64,000 bases of DNA from Piromyces finnis (Eukaryota > Neocallimastigomycota > Neocallimastigomycetes > Neocallimastigales > Neocallimastigaceae): NCBI GenBank assembly GCA_002104945.1, contig MCFH01000026.1, positions 186,001 through 250,000 of the forward strand, given 5' to 3'. The notes beneath the pieces were generated by a model. The model was not told the DNA's origin, did not search any database, and saw only the letters and a list, made by a program, of their open reading frames with translations. The position numbers were made by a program, and so were the translations under genes. Of this stretch, positions 1 to 12,800 are shown piece after piece. The first letter of the stretch is position 1; each line of letters starts with the position of its first letter.

Positions 1-475
1 CTTTTTGAACTTTAAATCATACATTATAATTGTTCATAATATGTACATAATATGAAATTAATACATTAGTGCATTTTATACAAAATATTATAATGTAGTG
101 TTTATTAGCCAATCAATCAAATTACAATATTCAATTTATAAAAGTCTAATGTATGAAATACTTTTTTTGTATTTATAAAACTGGATTAAATATAATATAA
201 ATAAATAATTTTGATTTAAAGATGTTAAGTAATATGAAGATGTAAAGTAATATCTTATTTCGATTGGTTAAATTTATCAAGTTTTTATTATTACATATTG
301 ATGTTATTGGTCTTGTTGGATTAAATTGCTCTATGTTATTTCCTTCTCAAACTGATTTAATAATATAATATAAAAAATGGTATTATCAAATCCTCATGAA
401 ATTATCAAATCATCAAGTATATAATAACAATAAATCTTAAATTATTTGCAAGTACAAGGAAATTTCCTTTTTTTT

Positions 476-510
<35 letters not shown>

Positions 511-666
511 TAAGAAATAAGTAAATTAGATAATGATTTTAACGAAAGCATATATATATATATTGAGGGATAAAAAATATTTCATTTTAATAATTAATAA
601 TAAAGATTATAATTGAAAGAAAAAAAAACTTTTTTAAAATTAATGAAATCTTTATCATAGGCAAAA

Positions 667-704
<38 letters not shown>

Positions 705-933
705 TTTATTAATCATGTGTTTGAAGTTTTAACTGTTGTGAGACTATCAATTTTTATATTGTATTTATTATATAAAATTATTTAAATAAAAAGAAAAAAT
801 AATAATAATAGTTTTTTATTCAATTAAAGATTCTGCTTTCTTGAATAAAATTATTGACCAAGTAATAATAAATAAAAAAAAAAAGATCAATTATAAAATA
901 TAAAAAAAAAAATTTTTTATTATTTTATTATAG

Positions 934-969
<36 letters not shown>

Positions 970-1042
970 TCTACAAATTATCTACGGTTTTGTTTGGTTA
1001 CTATTTAAATAAGATTAAAACTATTATTCATGATTAAAACTA
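1..1042. other. AT-rich intergenic DNA
   Basis: No coding region or RNA gene is visible. The stretch holds a poly-T tract (about 468-509), TA and TAA microsatellites and scattered homopolymers typical of the non-coding parts of this genome. Confidence 0.6.
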
Positions 1043-1459
1043 TTATTCATGAAGATCAATATATTGAATTTCTTGCTGTTCATAATCACATGTACTAGTA
1101 TTAGAATTCCATATCATATTTTGTTCTAAGCAAGTTTCTTTGGTATGCTTTATACATTTTTCACCTGTCCAATACATATTTTCGTTATTACAAGCAATTT
1201 CTTCGGTAAAGAAACACTTATTTTTAGCTTTGTCCCAATAATAATTATTAGAGATACATGTTTTTTCTGTATAATCTTCACAGGAAATACCATTCCAGTA
1301 TTTCATATTACGAATACAAGAAAACATATGACTGTCCTTTCCAAAAATGGAACGTCTATCTTTTGATTTATGTAGATTACTTTCTACTTTTGAACATTCT
1401 ACTTTTAAACTAAAAAGACTTAAACTTAATACAATAAATAAATGATATATACACTTCAT
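1043..1459 (-). CDS. Small secreted Cys-rich repeat protein
   Basis: I chose the start at 1459, giving 138 aa, because the protein then opens with a classic signal peptide (MKCIYHLFIVLSLSLFSLKV, signal end near residue 22). The frame is open further upstream, but that part is low-complexity and Phe-rich. The mature part is charged, then has four imperfect repeats of about 20-22 residues with two cysteines each, on the pattern Cys-x6-Tyr/Ile-Trp-x3-6-Cys (for example CNNENMYWTGEKC). Eight regularly spaced cysteines and the aromatic pair suggest a disulfide-stabilised extracellular or cell-wall protein. I do not recognise the family and assign no function. It stands alone, without introns in the part seen, and its 5' neighbour is the LRR gene. 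Confidence 0.6.
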   Translation of the reverse strand: MKCIYHLFIVLSLSLFSLKVECSKVESNLHKSKDRRSIFGKDSHMFSCIRNMKYWNGISCEDYTEKTCISNNYYWDKAKNKCFFTEEIACNNENMYWTGEKCIKHTKETCLEQNMIWNSNTSTCDYEQQEIQYIDLHE

Positions 1460-1531
1460 TTTTCTTTTAATATAAATTAATATTTCAAAATGATAAAAAA
1501 AACTAAAAAAATGAAAAAAGAACCAGAACAA

Positions 1532-2707
1532 AAAAAAAGCAAATAAATATAAAATATATATATATATTAGTATTGTTCTAACACTATTGTTAAGACCTGA
1601 TAATCATATAATTTATAATGAATTAATAAAATGACAATTATACAAGAATAAAAGAATTAATTATTAATATGTAATATAATTAATAAAAAAAAAAAGTTTA
1701 TATTTTTTTCCCCAATAGTAAAGTCTCCTCCTTAATTTAATCCATTAATTAGAAAGTTGTGAATTTTTTAAATTCATACTGTTCCTCTCAATTTATCTTA
1801 ATTTAGATAGTAATAGATAAAACACTTTTAATATTTTGAATTAATAAACTTTATGCTTATAAAAAAAGTTTGTTTTTCTTCTTTTTTTATATAAAGTTTA
1901 GTTATCACCATATAAATTAAATAGGTTATAAAGTTTAAAGTTCATTTCTTAGTTATCACCATATAAATTAAATAGGTTATAAAGTTTAAAGTTTATTTCT
2001 TTATACTTTATTTTTATTTTAACCGTACTTTTTTTTTTTTTTATCCCATTTTTTGAAATTCAATTATTCTAGTGAAAATAAAGCATAATTGTACGTTTAT
2101 ATATAATATTTAAAGTTTTTTTTTTTTAATTATAATTTTCACATAAATATTAAAGTGAAATAAAAATAGAATTTTTAGGTTAAATTAAGTAGTGTCAAAG
2201 AAACATTTAAAATAATTTATGATGGTGTAGTAAAAAAAAAAAATATTTTATTATTATGATATCTTTTTGTTGATTCTTTTTTTTTTTTTACACTTTATTT
2301 TTATCTTTAACTATTAGTATTAATAACTTTTCATTCTTCATTTTTTATTATTTTTAAATATTATCATCATCATAAATAAAAAACATTATTTGAATTTTTT
2401 TTTTTTTAATAATAAAAACAGTGTTAAAAAGATCATTTAATATTCATTAATATGAATCTTTGATTGATAATAAAAAAATTTTATTAATTATTTATATTTA
2501 AATAAAATTAAATTGACATATATTTAGTATGTTTTTTTTTAAAAAAAAAGTTTAATTTAAAAAAAAAGCCTTTAATAATAATAATTAAAACTATGTATTA
2601 ATAACTATTAATAAAAAAATATTGAATTTAACCTATATATATATTATAATAGAAAAATAAACGTTTATTTGTTTTTATTTTATTTTATTTTATTTTTTTA
2701 ATTCAAA
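1532..2707. repeat. AT-rich intergenic DNA with a 51-bp tandem duplication
   Basis: No gene is visible. At 1898-1999 a 51-bp unit beginning TTAGTTATCACCATATAAAT occurs twice in tandem with very few differences. The rest is poly-A/T and simple repeats. Confidence 0.6.
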
Positions 2708-2774
2708 TTATTGTTTAAATTTTTCATGTAATAATTTAGTGGATCTCATTGCTAATTTACCTAAATTACTTAAT
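2708..2774 (-). other. Alternative C-terminal frame of the LRR gene
   Basis: Just past the predicted stop at 2775, another frame stays open and coding-like (it contains SKLSNLGKLAMRSTKLLHEK) and stops at 2708. The two frames meet at a run of seven A on the minus strand near 2795-2802. One base fewer there would join them. This could be a sequencing indel, a natural frameshift or an unseen splice. Confidence 0.4.
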
Positions 2775-3576
2775 TTACTTGGTGTCATCATCACCTTTTT
2801 TTAATGGTATTCTTTCGATAACATAATCTTCTTTCTTATCATTCTTTTCATCTTCACTATTATCAATTACCATTGGTTTTTCTGATAATTTTGATGGTTT
2901 AGTATCGTATTTCATTTTAAAAAGCGTTTTTTCTATATACAAAAAAAAAAGTTAGAATTATTTAGAAAAAAGGAAAAAATGATGAAGCTGAATTAAAAAA
3001 AAATATATATATAATCAAAAAAATGTGCGTGACTTTTTTTTTTTTTGTTTTTAATAATAATAATTATAATTTTTTTTAAAAATAAATTAAAAAAAAATTG
3101 AAATGGATTTGGTTGTTGATCATTTAATTTAATTTAATTTTTCTTGATTTTTGTTAAAAATTATTGATGATCGGAAAGAATAATTTTTCTTGGTATTCTT
3201 TGTCTTTTTCCGTGCTTAAAATTAATTTCATTTATTGTAACAAATGTATTGCTCTTTTTTTTTTTTTATAAGGAAAACCTATATTCATAATTTTATCTAT
3301 TTTTCCACATATTTTGTCAATTTGTATTTTGTATCATTCTTATTATTTTTAATATATTATTATATTAAAAAAATTTTTTTTTTCTTCATCATCTTAGTTG
3401 ATGGAAAGATAAAATCATAGAATGCTAAACCTTTTTAAATGGTGATATTTTTTTTTTTTAATAATTTACTAGTGGCATTAAAAATAATAATAATAAATAA
3501 TAAAGTTGTTGAAATATAATATTTAAATTTTTTATCATTTTCTATCTAATAAAAAATATGTTTAATAGTCGTTTGT

Positions 3577-3609
<33 letters not shown>

Positions 3610-6600
3610 CAAAAAATTTATATTTTATCAATTAACTATAATAATATTTGTATTTATCATCTCTTTAATTTATTTGCTTTTTTCCCTTTAATATAACCAT
3701 TTACTTTTTGACAAATTAAGATTTTTTTTAAAAAATAATATTATTTTATATAATATAAAAAATAATTTGAAAAAAAAAAAAATAGAGAAAATTAAATAGT
3801 AAAAAGATTTAAATTACCTAAGGAATCAGGTGTATTTTTTTTATTTAGGGACAATTGGCTTTGTGAACCTCTGACATCACTAAGACTTGGTTGACTACCA
3901 CGAAGACTTTCTTCATAGGTAAAGATGAAATTACTTTGACTTCCAGTTAAATCTTCTGGTAATACAACATCAATTAATTTTAATTTAATGGATTCTTGAG
4001 ATTTCATATCTTGTGATTTACTTTCATCATCTCCTAAAGTGGCATCATTATCATTATTCTCAGTAGCATTTAAATTATTGACTTCTTTTTTAATTGGATT
4101 TTCTGCATTATCTACAATGGCATTTGTATCTGGTTCTAAATTTTTAATTGCTTCTTCTTGACAAACTTCTATTTGATTGCTTTTAATATCATTTGAAGAC
4201 GTCATGGGTTCTATTAAATCAGTAGCTTCTTTTGGTTTTTCTTCTTGATTTTTCTTTTCTTCTTGAACAGTATTTTCAGAAGTACCACCAATAGGAATAA
4301 GAGTGGAGTTACTATTATTATTATTATTATTATTAGCTTGTTCTGGTATCATTACTGGAATGGATGGCGCCATTTGTTCAGTTATTGTTTCTAATGGGGT
4401 ATCTAAAAGTTCTTGTATAGGTACTTCCTTTGTGCTTTCCGGTACTATTACTATTATTATATATATTATTATTATATATATATTTATAATTATCATTATT
4501 AGTAAATAATAATATAATTAATGAAATTAATAAAGTTTCATCATTATTATTTTATAAAATTATTAATTTTAATTTATATATTAGGATTTTATATTTATAT
4601 TTAATATTTACTTTCATTTTTAGGAGCAGCATTTTTACATTTAAGTTGAATATTTTCAATGGCATTTTGTACAAATGATTTTCTAACAGTTCTATAGCAG
4701 TATCTTTCAACATTTTCATGATTTCTATTATATACATATTGAATATAATATATAAAAAAAATTATAGATATTATATTTTTAAATATTGTATTTATAAACC
4801 ACCGAAATTAAATTCTTAATTAGTAAAATAATAATAATAATAATAAAAGAATAGTTTGATTTTTACGCTGACTCTAATGAACCTATAGCAAAAACTTTTT
4901 CTTCAATTTCATCTGGTGAAAAGTAGTTACCTTCATAAGAACTGAAAAAAAAAAATAAATAAAAGTGATTTGAAAAAAGATTAGTATATAATATTATAAT
5001 AGAATAAAATTGATATACTTATATAACTATTTAATATTAATATATAATAATTTAATGAAAAACTATTATAGTTTCTTGGAATACTATAAATAGGTATGTG
5101 AATAATAATAACATTTTTTTTAATCTTGGTAGTAAGGCAATAGTATCAGGAACATCAACAATCATATTATGATCAATATTACTTAAAATTATAAAAGAAA
5201 ATAAATTTAATTATATTTCCATAGTTAAAGGATAGAGTTTTATATTTATCTATCTATTTATATTATATTTACAATTCTCTTAAGTTCTTCATACGGTAAA
5301 TTTTTTCTGGTATACTTTTAATTAAATTGTTTTGTAAACGTCTTAATTATTCATTCATTAAAATATAATATGGTTAGGTTAACTTGGAATTCCATTTTCA
5401 ATTATAAAAAAAAAAAGTTAAAAAATACTAACAAAATTCTTAATTTTTTATTTTCACAAAGCGTGTCTGGGAATTTTTGGATTTTATTATTGTTTAAGCG
5501 CCTGTAGAACAATTTAAAGCAAGAGAGTATATAAACAAAAAATATGAATATATCATTTAATATGAAAGAGTCGAAAAAAAAAATATATATGATAAATTAA
5601 ATACACTTTTTTTTTTTTTTCTTTCCATTAATATATAAAAAATAATAATTACAAAATTTTTAATCTCTTCATCTTATTAATTTCATCTGGAATAGTAAAG
5701 ATTCTATTATTGTCCATATACCTAATAATTATTAAATAATACAATATTAGCTTTTTTTTTTTTATCCTAATATTTTTTAAAATCCATTTATAATATAATA
5801 TTGAATAAATAATTTAATATGAAAAATGGTCGTATAAACTTACAATTCACATAAATTGCTCATTTCAGTTATTTCATTTGGTAATTTTGGAAATTGATTA
5901 TTGGAAAGATATCTATAATAAATATGAAATTATATTTTAAAAGAATTTTAAAATGATTTTATTCAAAACTATTATAATAAATATTATATTGTATTCCTCA
6001 TGGTTTTTTTTTCTTATTATTAATTATTACAATTTCTCCAAGTTTCTTAAAAATGAAATTTTGAATTTAAAGCAGAATAATAAATTATTGCACAAATCCC
6101 TATGAAGGTAATTTAAACAATATACGTGTATATTTGAAAAATAATTAAAGGATTATTTAAAAAAAAAAAGTTTAATATAAATTGTTTTATTTTTTTTTTA
6201 AATATTAATGGTACTTACAGAACCTTAAGTTTTTGTAATCTAATAAATTCAACTGGAAGTCTATTAATTTTATTATTTGTAGCATATCTAAAAAATGATG
6301 GTTGTAAATTATATTTTGAATTGTGATTATTATTTTAAAAACATAAATAAATTAACAATCTTTATCATTTTTATTTTTATTTTATTTTATTTTTTTTTTT
6401 AATAAATATTATATTCTTGTATAAAACAAAATATTTACAATCCTTCAAGATTCTTTAAACGACAAATTTCTCTTGGGAATGTTTGTAATTTATTATCGGA
6501 AGCATACCTTTTTTTTTTTTTTAATATATATAATTAGAATTTTTCTTTATGCCTTTACCTTTTTTTTTTTTATCCCAATATACAATTTTATTGTTAAAAT

Positions 6601-7079
6601 AATATAATTACATAAATTTAAGATTTATTAATCCGCCAATTTGGAAAGGCAATGACTCAATTTCATTATTATTTAAATTTCTTTTTTTTTTTTTTTTTTG
6701 TTATAATTTTTATATATTAATTGTAAATGAGTAATATATATGAATATATATAATTATTAATAATCAAATAAGTTATTGATATAGCCTTTATTTATTTGTT
6801 AATACATAATAACTTACAAAATGTTAAGTTCTTTTAAATATCCTATTTCAAGTGGAATAGTTTTAAGTTTATTATTGGAAATATTTCTATATTGTATTTT
6901 TTATATATCATTATATATTTATATAAGATTAAAAAACAGGTATATAAATTTATATATATTGCTTTAGTAATAAAACAAAATGAAATAAAAACGGCATTTT
7001 AAATATCTTACAATTCCACTAATCTATCAAAAATTCCAATATTACGAGGAAGTTCTTGTATGAGATTATAACTGGCATC

Positions 7080-7113
<34 letters not shown>

Positions 7114-7345
7114 AATGTTTTTAGAAAAGTTATTTTTAATTGTATATAAGGATAAGAAAAGTATTTTGATATTTCTAATACTTATAGATAAATCCTTACA
7201 TTCTTCGAACATCTAAATTATTTTCAGAGGTAAACATTAAATGTTCAAGCTTTTTTCTACTAACATTACTATTAATATAAATAACATATATATATATATT
7301 TTAAACATTTTATTATTTTTTTGATAATATTTTTGCAAGTTTTAA

Positions 7346-7376
<31 letters not shown>

Positions 7377-8211
7377 AGATGGAATTAATAATATTATTAT
7401 TTATTATATTTAATATCAAATAATAATAATAGTATTAAAATTAGTATTACATAAAGCTTGTATTTTCAATTTCGTATTTTGAATTTCCATTTTTGTTATT
7501 CTTATGTTTACTTATAAATAATTCCATACTACCATTAATGTTATGTGGTCCTCTCAATCTAGTACTATTAAACTCTTTAATAAAAACATTTTCAATGTTA
7601 TCTTCTTTAATACAATTTATATTTCTATATTTTCTATCGACAACGACATCCTTTCCATCAATATTTCTAATGTTAGAAGAACTATTAAAACTAATTTTTC
7701 GATTTAAAGTTGGAATTTCAGTTTCAGTAAGAGATTTTCTAACTGTTCTTAATTGATTAATTCGATAATTAACATCTTCTTCATCAATAACAGAGGATTG
7801 ATTATTATTATTATCTGTAACTGAATTTTCATCATTATCATCGTTTTTATTAGTATCTTTTTCGATGGAAACTTCTGTTTCTTGATTGGCATTATTAGCA
7901 GCATTATCTAGTGTATTTAAACTACTAGAAGAATTTGTTTTTACAGGTCGTTCTTTTTGAAGAATTTCATTGATCTGTTCTTGTTCTTCATTTAATTTAT
8001 CATCTTCATCAAATTTTGAAAATTCGTTATCATCTTTATTTTCTATTAAAACAGGATTAAGAAGGGTTCGAACATCATCTTGAGAATTTCTTTGAATTAA
8101 AGGTTTAACCGTTAATGCATCTTGATGAGTGGAATCTGTATCTAATAATTTTGTAGATTGTGATTCGGTTTCCTCTATTGGATTAGCTGAATAAATATTT
8201 GAAACTGACAT
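2775..8211 (-). CDS. Leucine-rich-repeat protein, one LRR per exon
   Basis: Proposed 16-exon gene (high to low): 8211-7451, then eleven exons of exactly 69 nt (7268-7200, 7080-7012, 6886-6818, 6680-6612, 6507-6439, 6287-6219, 5912-5844, 5721-5653, 5501-5433, 5341-5273, 5181-5113), then 4941-4867, 4724-4612, 4444-3818 and 2932-2775. The joined length is 2493 nt, in frame, about 830 aa. Exon 1 encodes an acidic Ser/Asn/Asp-rich N-terminus. Nearly every 69-nt exon encodes one 23-residue repeat of the form L-x2-N-x-I-x2-[LI]P-x-EI-x2-L-x2-L (for example YLSNNQFPKLPNEITEMSNL), and all these introns are phase 2. The C-terminal part is disordered, with SQ-rich motifs. A TAA at 4863-4865 would end the protein earlier if the donor GC|GTAAAA were not used. 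The last exon, beyond an intron of about 885 bp, is the least certain. LRRs of this type act as protein-binding scaffolds; the partner is unknown. Confidence 0.72.
2933..3817 (-). other. Putative long intron of the LRR gene
   Basis: Most introns here are shorter than 250 bp, so this 885-bp gap is unusual. It may hide an exon: 3150-3250 minus has short coding-like frames, but I could not fit them to donor and acceptor phases. It contains long poly-T tracts (for example about 3581-3609). Confidence 0.35.
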
Positions 8212-9831
8212 TTTCTTTTTTTTTTTTATTTTATTTACTTTAGTTTATTTTTACAAAATAATAATAATATAATAATAATAATAATAATAATAAAACTAAT
8301 TGACCTTGAAAAAAATATTGTAACTATTATAAAAAAATAATATTAACTTTTTATTATTTACAAAATATACAAATACGATATAATATTGTCAATCAGTAAT
8401 TTAATTAAATGTATATTTATATAAAAATTAATAATATATATGTATATATAATTTTTTTCTTTTTTTTTTTTTTTTTCTTTTTTTTTGGTTTGAAAAAAAC
8501 TATAATAAATAATACTTTTTTTTTTTTAATTAAAAAACTTCAAATATATAACAATATTACTTTTAAAAAAATCATTAGTTAAAGTTATTTTATTTAGGAT
8601 ATAGTAATAATAATAATAATAACAATAATAATAACAATAATAATAATATATATTTTTTTAATAATACATTATTAATCTTTTTATTTTAAATAAAATTTTC
8701 AAGTACCAAAAAATTATAAAAAATGAATCTCCCATAAAATTATATTTTATAATATATATTTATAGGGGAAGAGGAGGGGGAAAATGTGCTTAAATATATA
8801 CATACTAATTTAAAGTTTTTGTTTTATATATATATATATGTACCAAAAATAAGATTCGATTCTGATTCTGGGTAATTTTTTGAAAATATAAAAATAAACC
8901 TGAAATTTTTAAAAAGTATAAAAAAAATATATATATATATCTTTTCCTGTGTAACTAAAATTATTATTAATATTTTTGTATATCTTAACTTTTTTTTTTT
9001 TTTTTTTTTTAAAAAAAGCAAATTTATATTTTTAGTGTTATCTCTACAAAAATGAAAAAAAAAATTCTTTCAATGCAAATATAATTAGGATAACATAATT
9101 TATACAAAACTATTAATCATATTTACACTATTTTTTTTTTTATTTTTTTTATTTTTTTATTTTTTTTTTTTTTATTTATTTTTTTAATAATATAAATATT
9201 CTTAAAAATAATTTTTTTTTTTAAATTAAATTAAAAAGAACATATAAATCAATGATAAAAAAAAATAGTAAATGAAATAACAAAAGTTAATAAAAATTAA
9301 AGAATAAAATAAAAAAAAATTTTTTTAAAAAAAAATTATATACTATAAAAAAGTTTAAAAAATATAAAATAATAATAATAATAATAAAAATTAAAAAAAT
9401 TGTTCGTTTTTTTTGTGTGTGTGTGTGTTTTTTATGTATGAATTAATTACAAATTTAATAAATAAAACTATAATAATACTCTATATAAATAGATATATGA
9501 TGTAAGAAAAAAAAATTCACCTTTCATTTAGTTATTATCTAAAAATGACATATATCTATCTATATATATTGGTATATATTGTTTTATGAAATGAAAATAA
9601 AAATGGTTTTGTTAATGTTGTGTATATGTATATTTTCTTTCTTAATGATGCTATTATTATTAATATAAAAAACTAATATCTAATTGCTTTTTTTTTTTTT
9701 TTCCCTTTTAAATAGTAATTTTCTCTTTAAGTGATAATTGGTTTTATTTGTATATATGATTAGTTTAATATTTTTTAAAAAAATTATGATGATAATGGTA
9801 AAATAATTTTTTGTTTCACTTTTTTTTACAT
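8212..9831. other. Intergenic DNA, LRR promoter side and RPB2 3' flank
   Basis: Very AT-rich with poly-T runs and AAT, TA and GT microsatellites. No convincing gene: the short minus frame at 8824-9021 is Lys/Ile/Phe low complexity. Confidence 0.6.
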
Positions 9832-12800
9832 CTAACCAACCATCATTCTTGGAGCAATATTCATTGACATAAGTTCTTGGAATAATAATTTACAAGCATA
9901 TGGTAAATAAACTTGACTAATTCTAGTTTTGTTCTTACAACCACGACATTCAAATATATTCTTCTTTAAGTTAGCAATACACATTAAACCACATAAATCA
10001 CAAACATGAACACGATAGGCATCACTAGCATCGAAAAGACGTTCCTTCAAAAATTGTGCAGCACCATGACTAATCATACAATCCTTTTCCATTTCACCGA
10101 AACGAAGACCACCATCACGAGATCTACCTTCTACTGGTTGACGAGTAAGAATTTGTACTGGACCACGAGCACGACTGTGAATCTTATCATCTACCATATG
10201 CTTTAAACGTTGATAATATGTTGGTCCAAGGAAAATTTGTGCTTGAAGCTTCTTACCAGTATGACCATTAAACATAACTTCGAAACCACGAGATTGATAT
10301 CCATTTTCTCTTAAAAGTTTTGAAATAGCTTCTACAGTAACATCAGTAAATGGCGTTGCATCACCTTCATCACCAGTAAGAGTAGAAACCTTACCAAGCA
10401 AACATTCAACCAAGTGACCAATAGTCATACGTGATGGAATAGCATGAGGATTAATAATAATATCTGGTGTAATACCATTAGCAGTAAATGGCATATCTTC
10501 AGTACGATAGGTCATACCAACAGTACCTTTTTGACCATGTCTACTAGCGAATTTATCACCCATTTGTGGAATTCTAGTACTACGAACACGAACCTTTACG
10601 AATTTCATACCATCTTGGTTATTAGTAACAAGAACACGATCAACAATACCAGTTTCTGTACTTCTAAGTGGTGTTGAAGCATCACGCTTAGTATGATGTT
10701 CAGTACGTTGACCTAATTCTTGAGAATCCTTCGAAAGTGGAACTGTTTTACCAATAATAATATCATCACCACTGACACGAATACCAGGAGCAATAAGACC
10801 ATCTTCTTCTAATTTTTCATAAGTACCATGTCTAACACGTAAACAAGATTCACGGGTTGGTTTTTCAAAGTTTTCAACATTGAACATACCAACCTTCTTT
10901 TCTTGATCCATATAACTACGATAGAACAAACTTCTGAAGAGACCTCTATCAATTGAACTTTGATTCATAATAATTGAATCTTCTTGATTATAACCACTAT
11001 AACAAGCAATAGCGACAATAGCATTTTGACCAGCAGGTAAATCACGGAAACGAAGATGCTCCATAGCACGTGTAGTAACCAATGGCTTTTGAGGATAGTA
11101 TAAAATATTAGCCATAGTATCCATTCTTAATTGGAAGTTAGTTAAATAAATACCCATAGCTTGCTTACCCATAGCTGATTGATATGTATTACGTGGAGAT
11201 TGATTATGGTCTGGGAATGGAATAATACTAGCACAAATACCAAGAATCATACTTGGATGAATTTCACAGTGAGTCCAATTTCTAGAATAAACACTTCTTG
11301 ATTTCAAACGTGTACTTGTACCATAATCCTGTAAATTAAATTCACCTTCCTTAAAGTCAAGATCTTCATGAGACATACAAATTAAAATAGTTTCTTCTTC
11401 TTCAGCATCAATAAATTCGATAATACCATTTTCAACCAAATCATCCCATCCCCAACCTTCACCGGATTCGTTCTAATAAAATTTTATTATAAAATAATTA
11501 ATAATTGTAATTAAAATTGAAATAGAATTCTACACTTAATGGGCTTTTTATTATTATCCATTTTATATGTAATATTATTATTATGTAATCAATATTATTA
11601 AAAAATTTACCTTTTCTTGAATTTTTGCAATATGTGACTTCTTTAATTTAAGTTTTTGGTTTTCAACAATGAATAATGGTCGACAAATACGACCAGCATC
11701 TGTGTAAATTCTCAATTCCTTTTCTCTAATATCTCTAACAATACTAATTTCAGCATTAACGTTTTGACTTCTTCTTAAATCTCTTAATGTCTTAACTAAA
11801 TGATCTGGATCACGATGAATACCAACCCAAACACCATTAACGAAAATTTTGGTAGCTTCTAAGATATGACTAACATGAACTTCTTCCATGTTTTCCATAG
11901 TCCATTCATCTAAGAATTCAATAATTGGTGCTGATGATGAACCAACAGAAACGTATGACATTAAAGCTAAATTCTTAACTAAACCACAAGCTTGACCTTC
12001 TGGAGTTTCAGCTGGACATACCATACCCCAATGTGTATTATGTAATTGACGAGGCTTGGCTAACTTACCATCACGACCAATTGGTGTGTTCAAACGTCTT
12101 AAGTGACTTAATGTTGAAGCAAATGTATAACGATTAAGTACTTGACTGACACCAGCACGACTTTGCATGAACTTTGATTGGGCACCCCAGTTACCTGTGG
12201 CTAATGAATATTTCAAACCATCACTAATAGTATTTGGTCTAATTGCAGAATTTAAATTGAAATCCTTATTTCTATCAATACACTTTTGAAGAGTCTTACT
12301 AACATCTTTTGTTAATTTTCTAAATAACATACGGAATAAAGATCCAAGTAATGGACCTGCAAGATCAAGACGTTTCTTACCAAAATGATCTCTATCATCA
12401 CACTCTCTACGTTCTAATGCAGCAAGTAATAAACGATGAATCATATAACCAAAGAAATATGCTTTTTTAGTTTCTGTATGAGCTTTAGTACCAATATGTG
12501 GTAATAATTCTTTTTGTAAAATTTCTGCAGCATACCTATTTAATTATAATGATATTTATAATAGCATTTATGAATAATAATATTAATATTTTTTATCTAA
12601 AAAATCAATTTATTCCCTTTTAATGATTATTTAATTTTGTATATTTTTATATTTTTTTTTATCCTTTTACTATTATTAATAATAAATAATTCTATTTTAA
12701 CTATACCTTATACGTTTTTCTTTAGTAACACCAACAGTAGTACCTCTCTTACCAATAAAATCTAATGCAATTTCTTTATCTTGAATTACAAAAGCATCTT

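Noticed and set aside
1460-1531. N-terminal extension of the Cys-rich protein
   Set aside because: Phe/Tyr-rich low-complexity translation of T/A-rich DNA; the downstream Met gives a proper signal peptide.
8824-9021. Short minus-strand frame
   Set aside because: Lys/Ile/Phe low complexity, no homology sense, lies in poly-T DNA.
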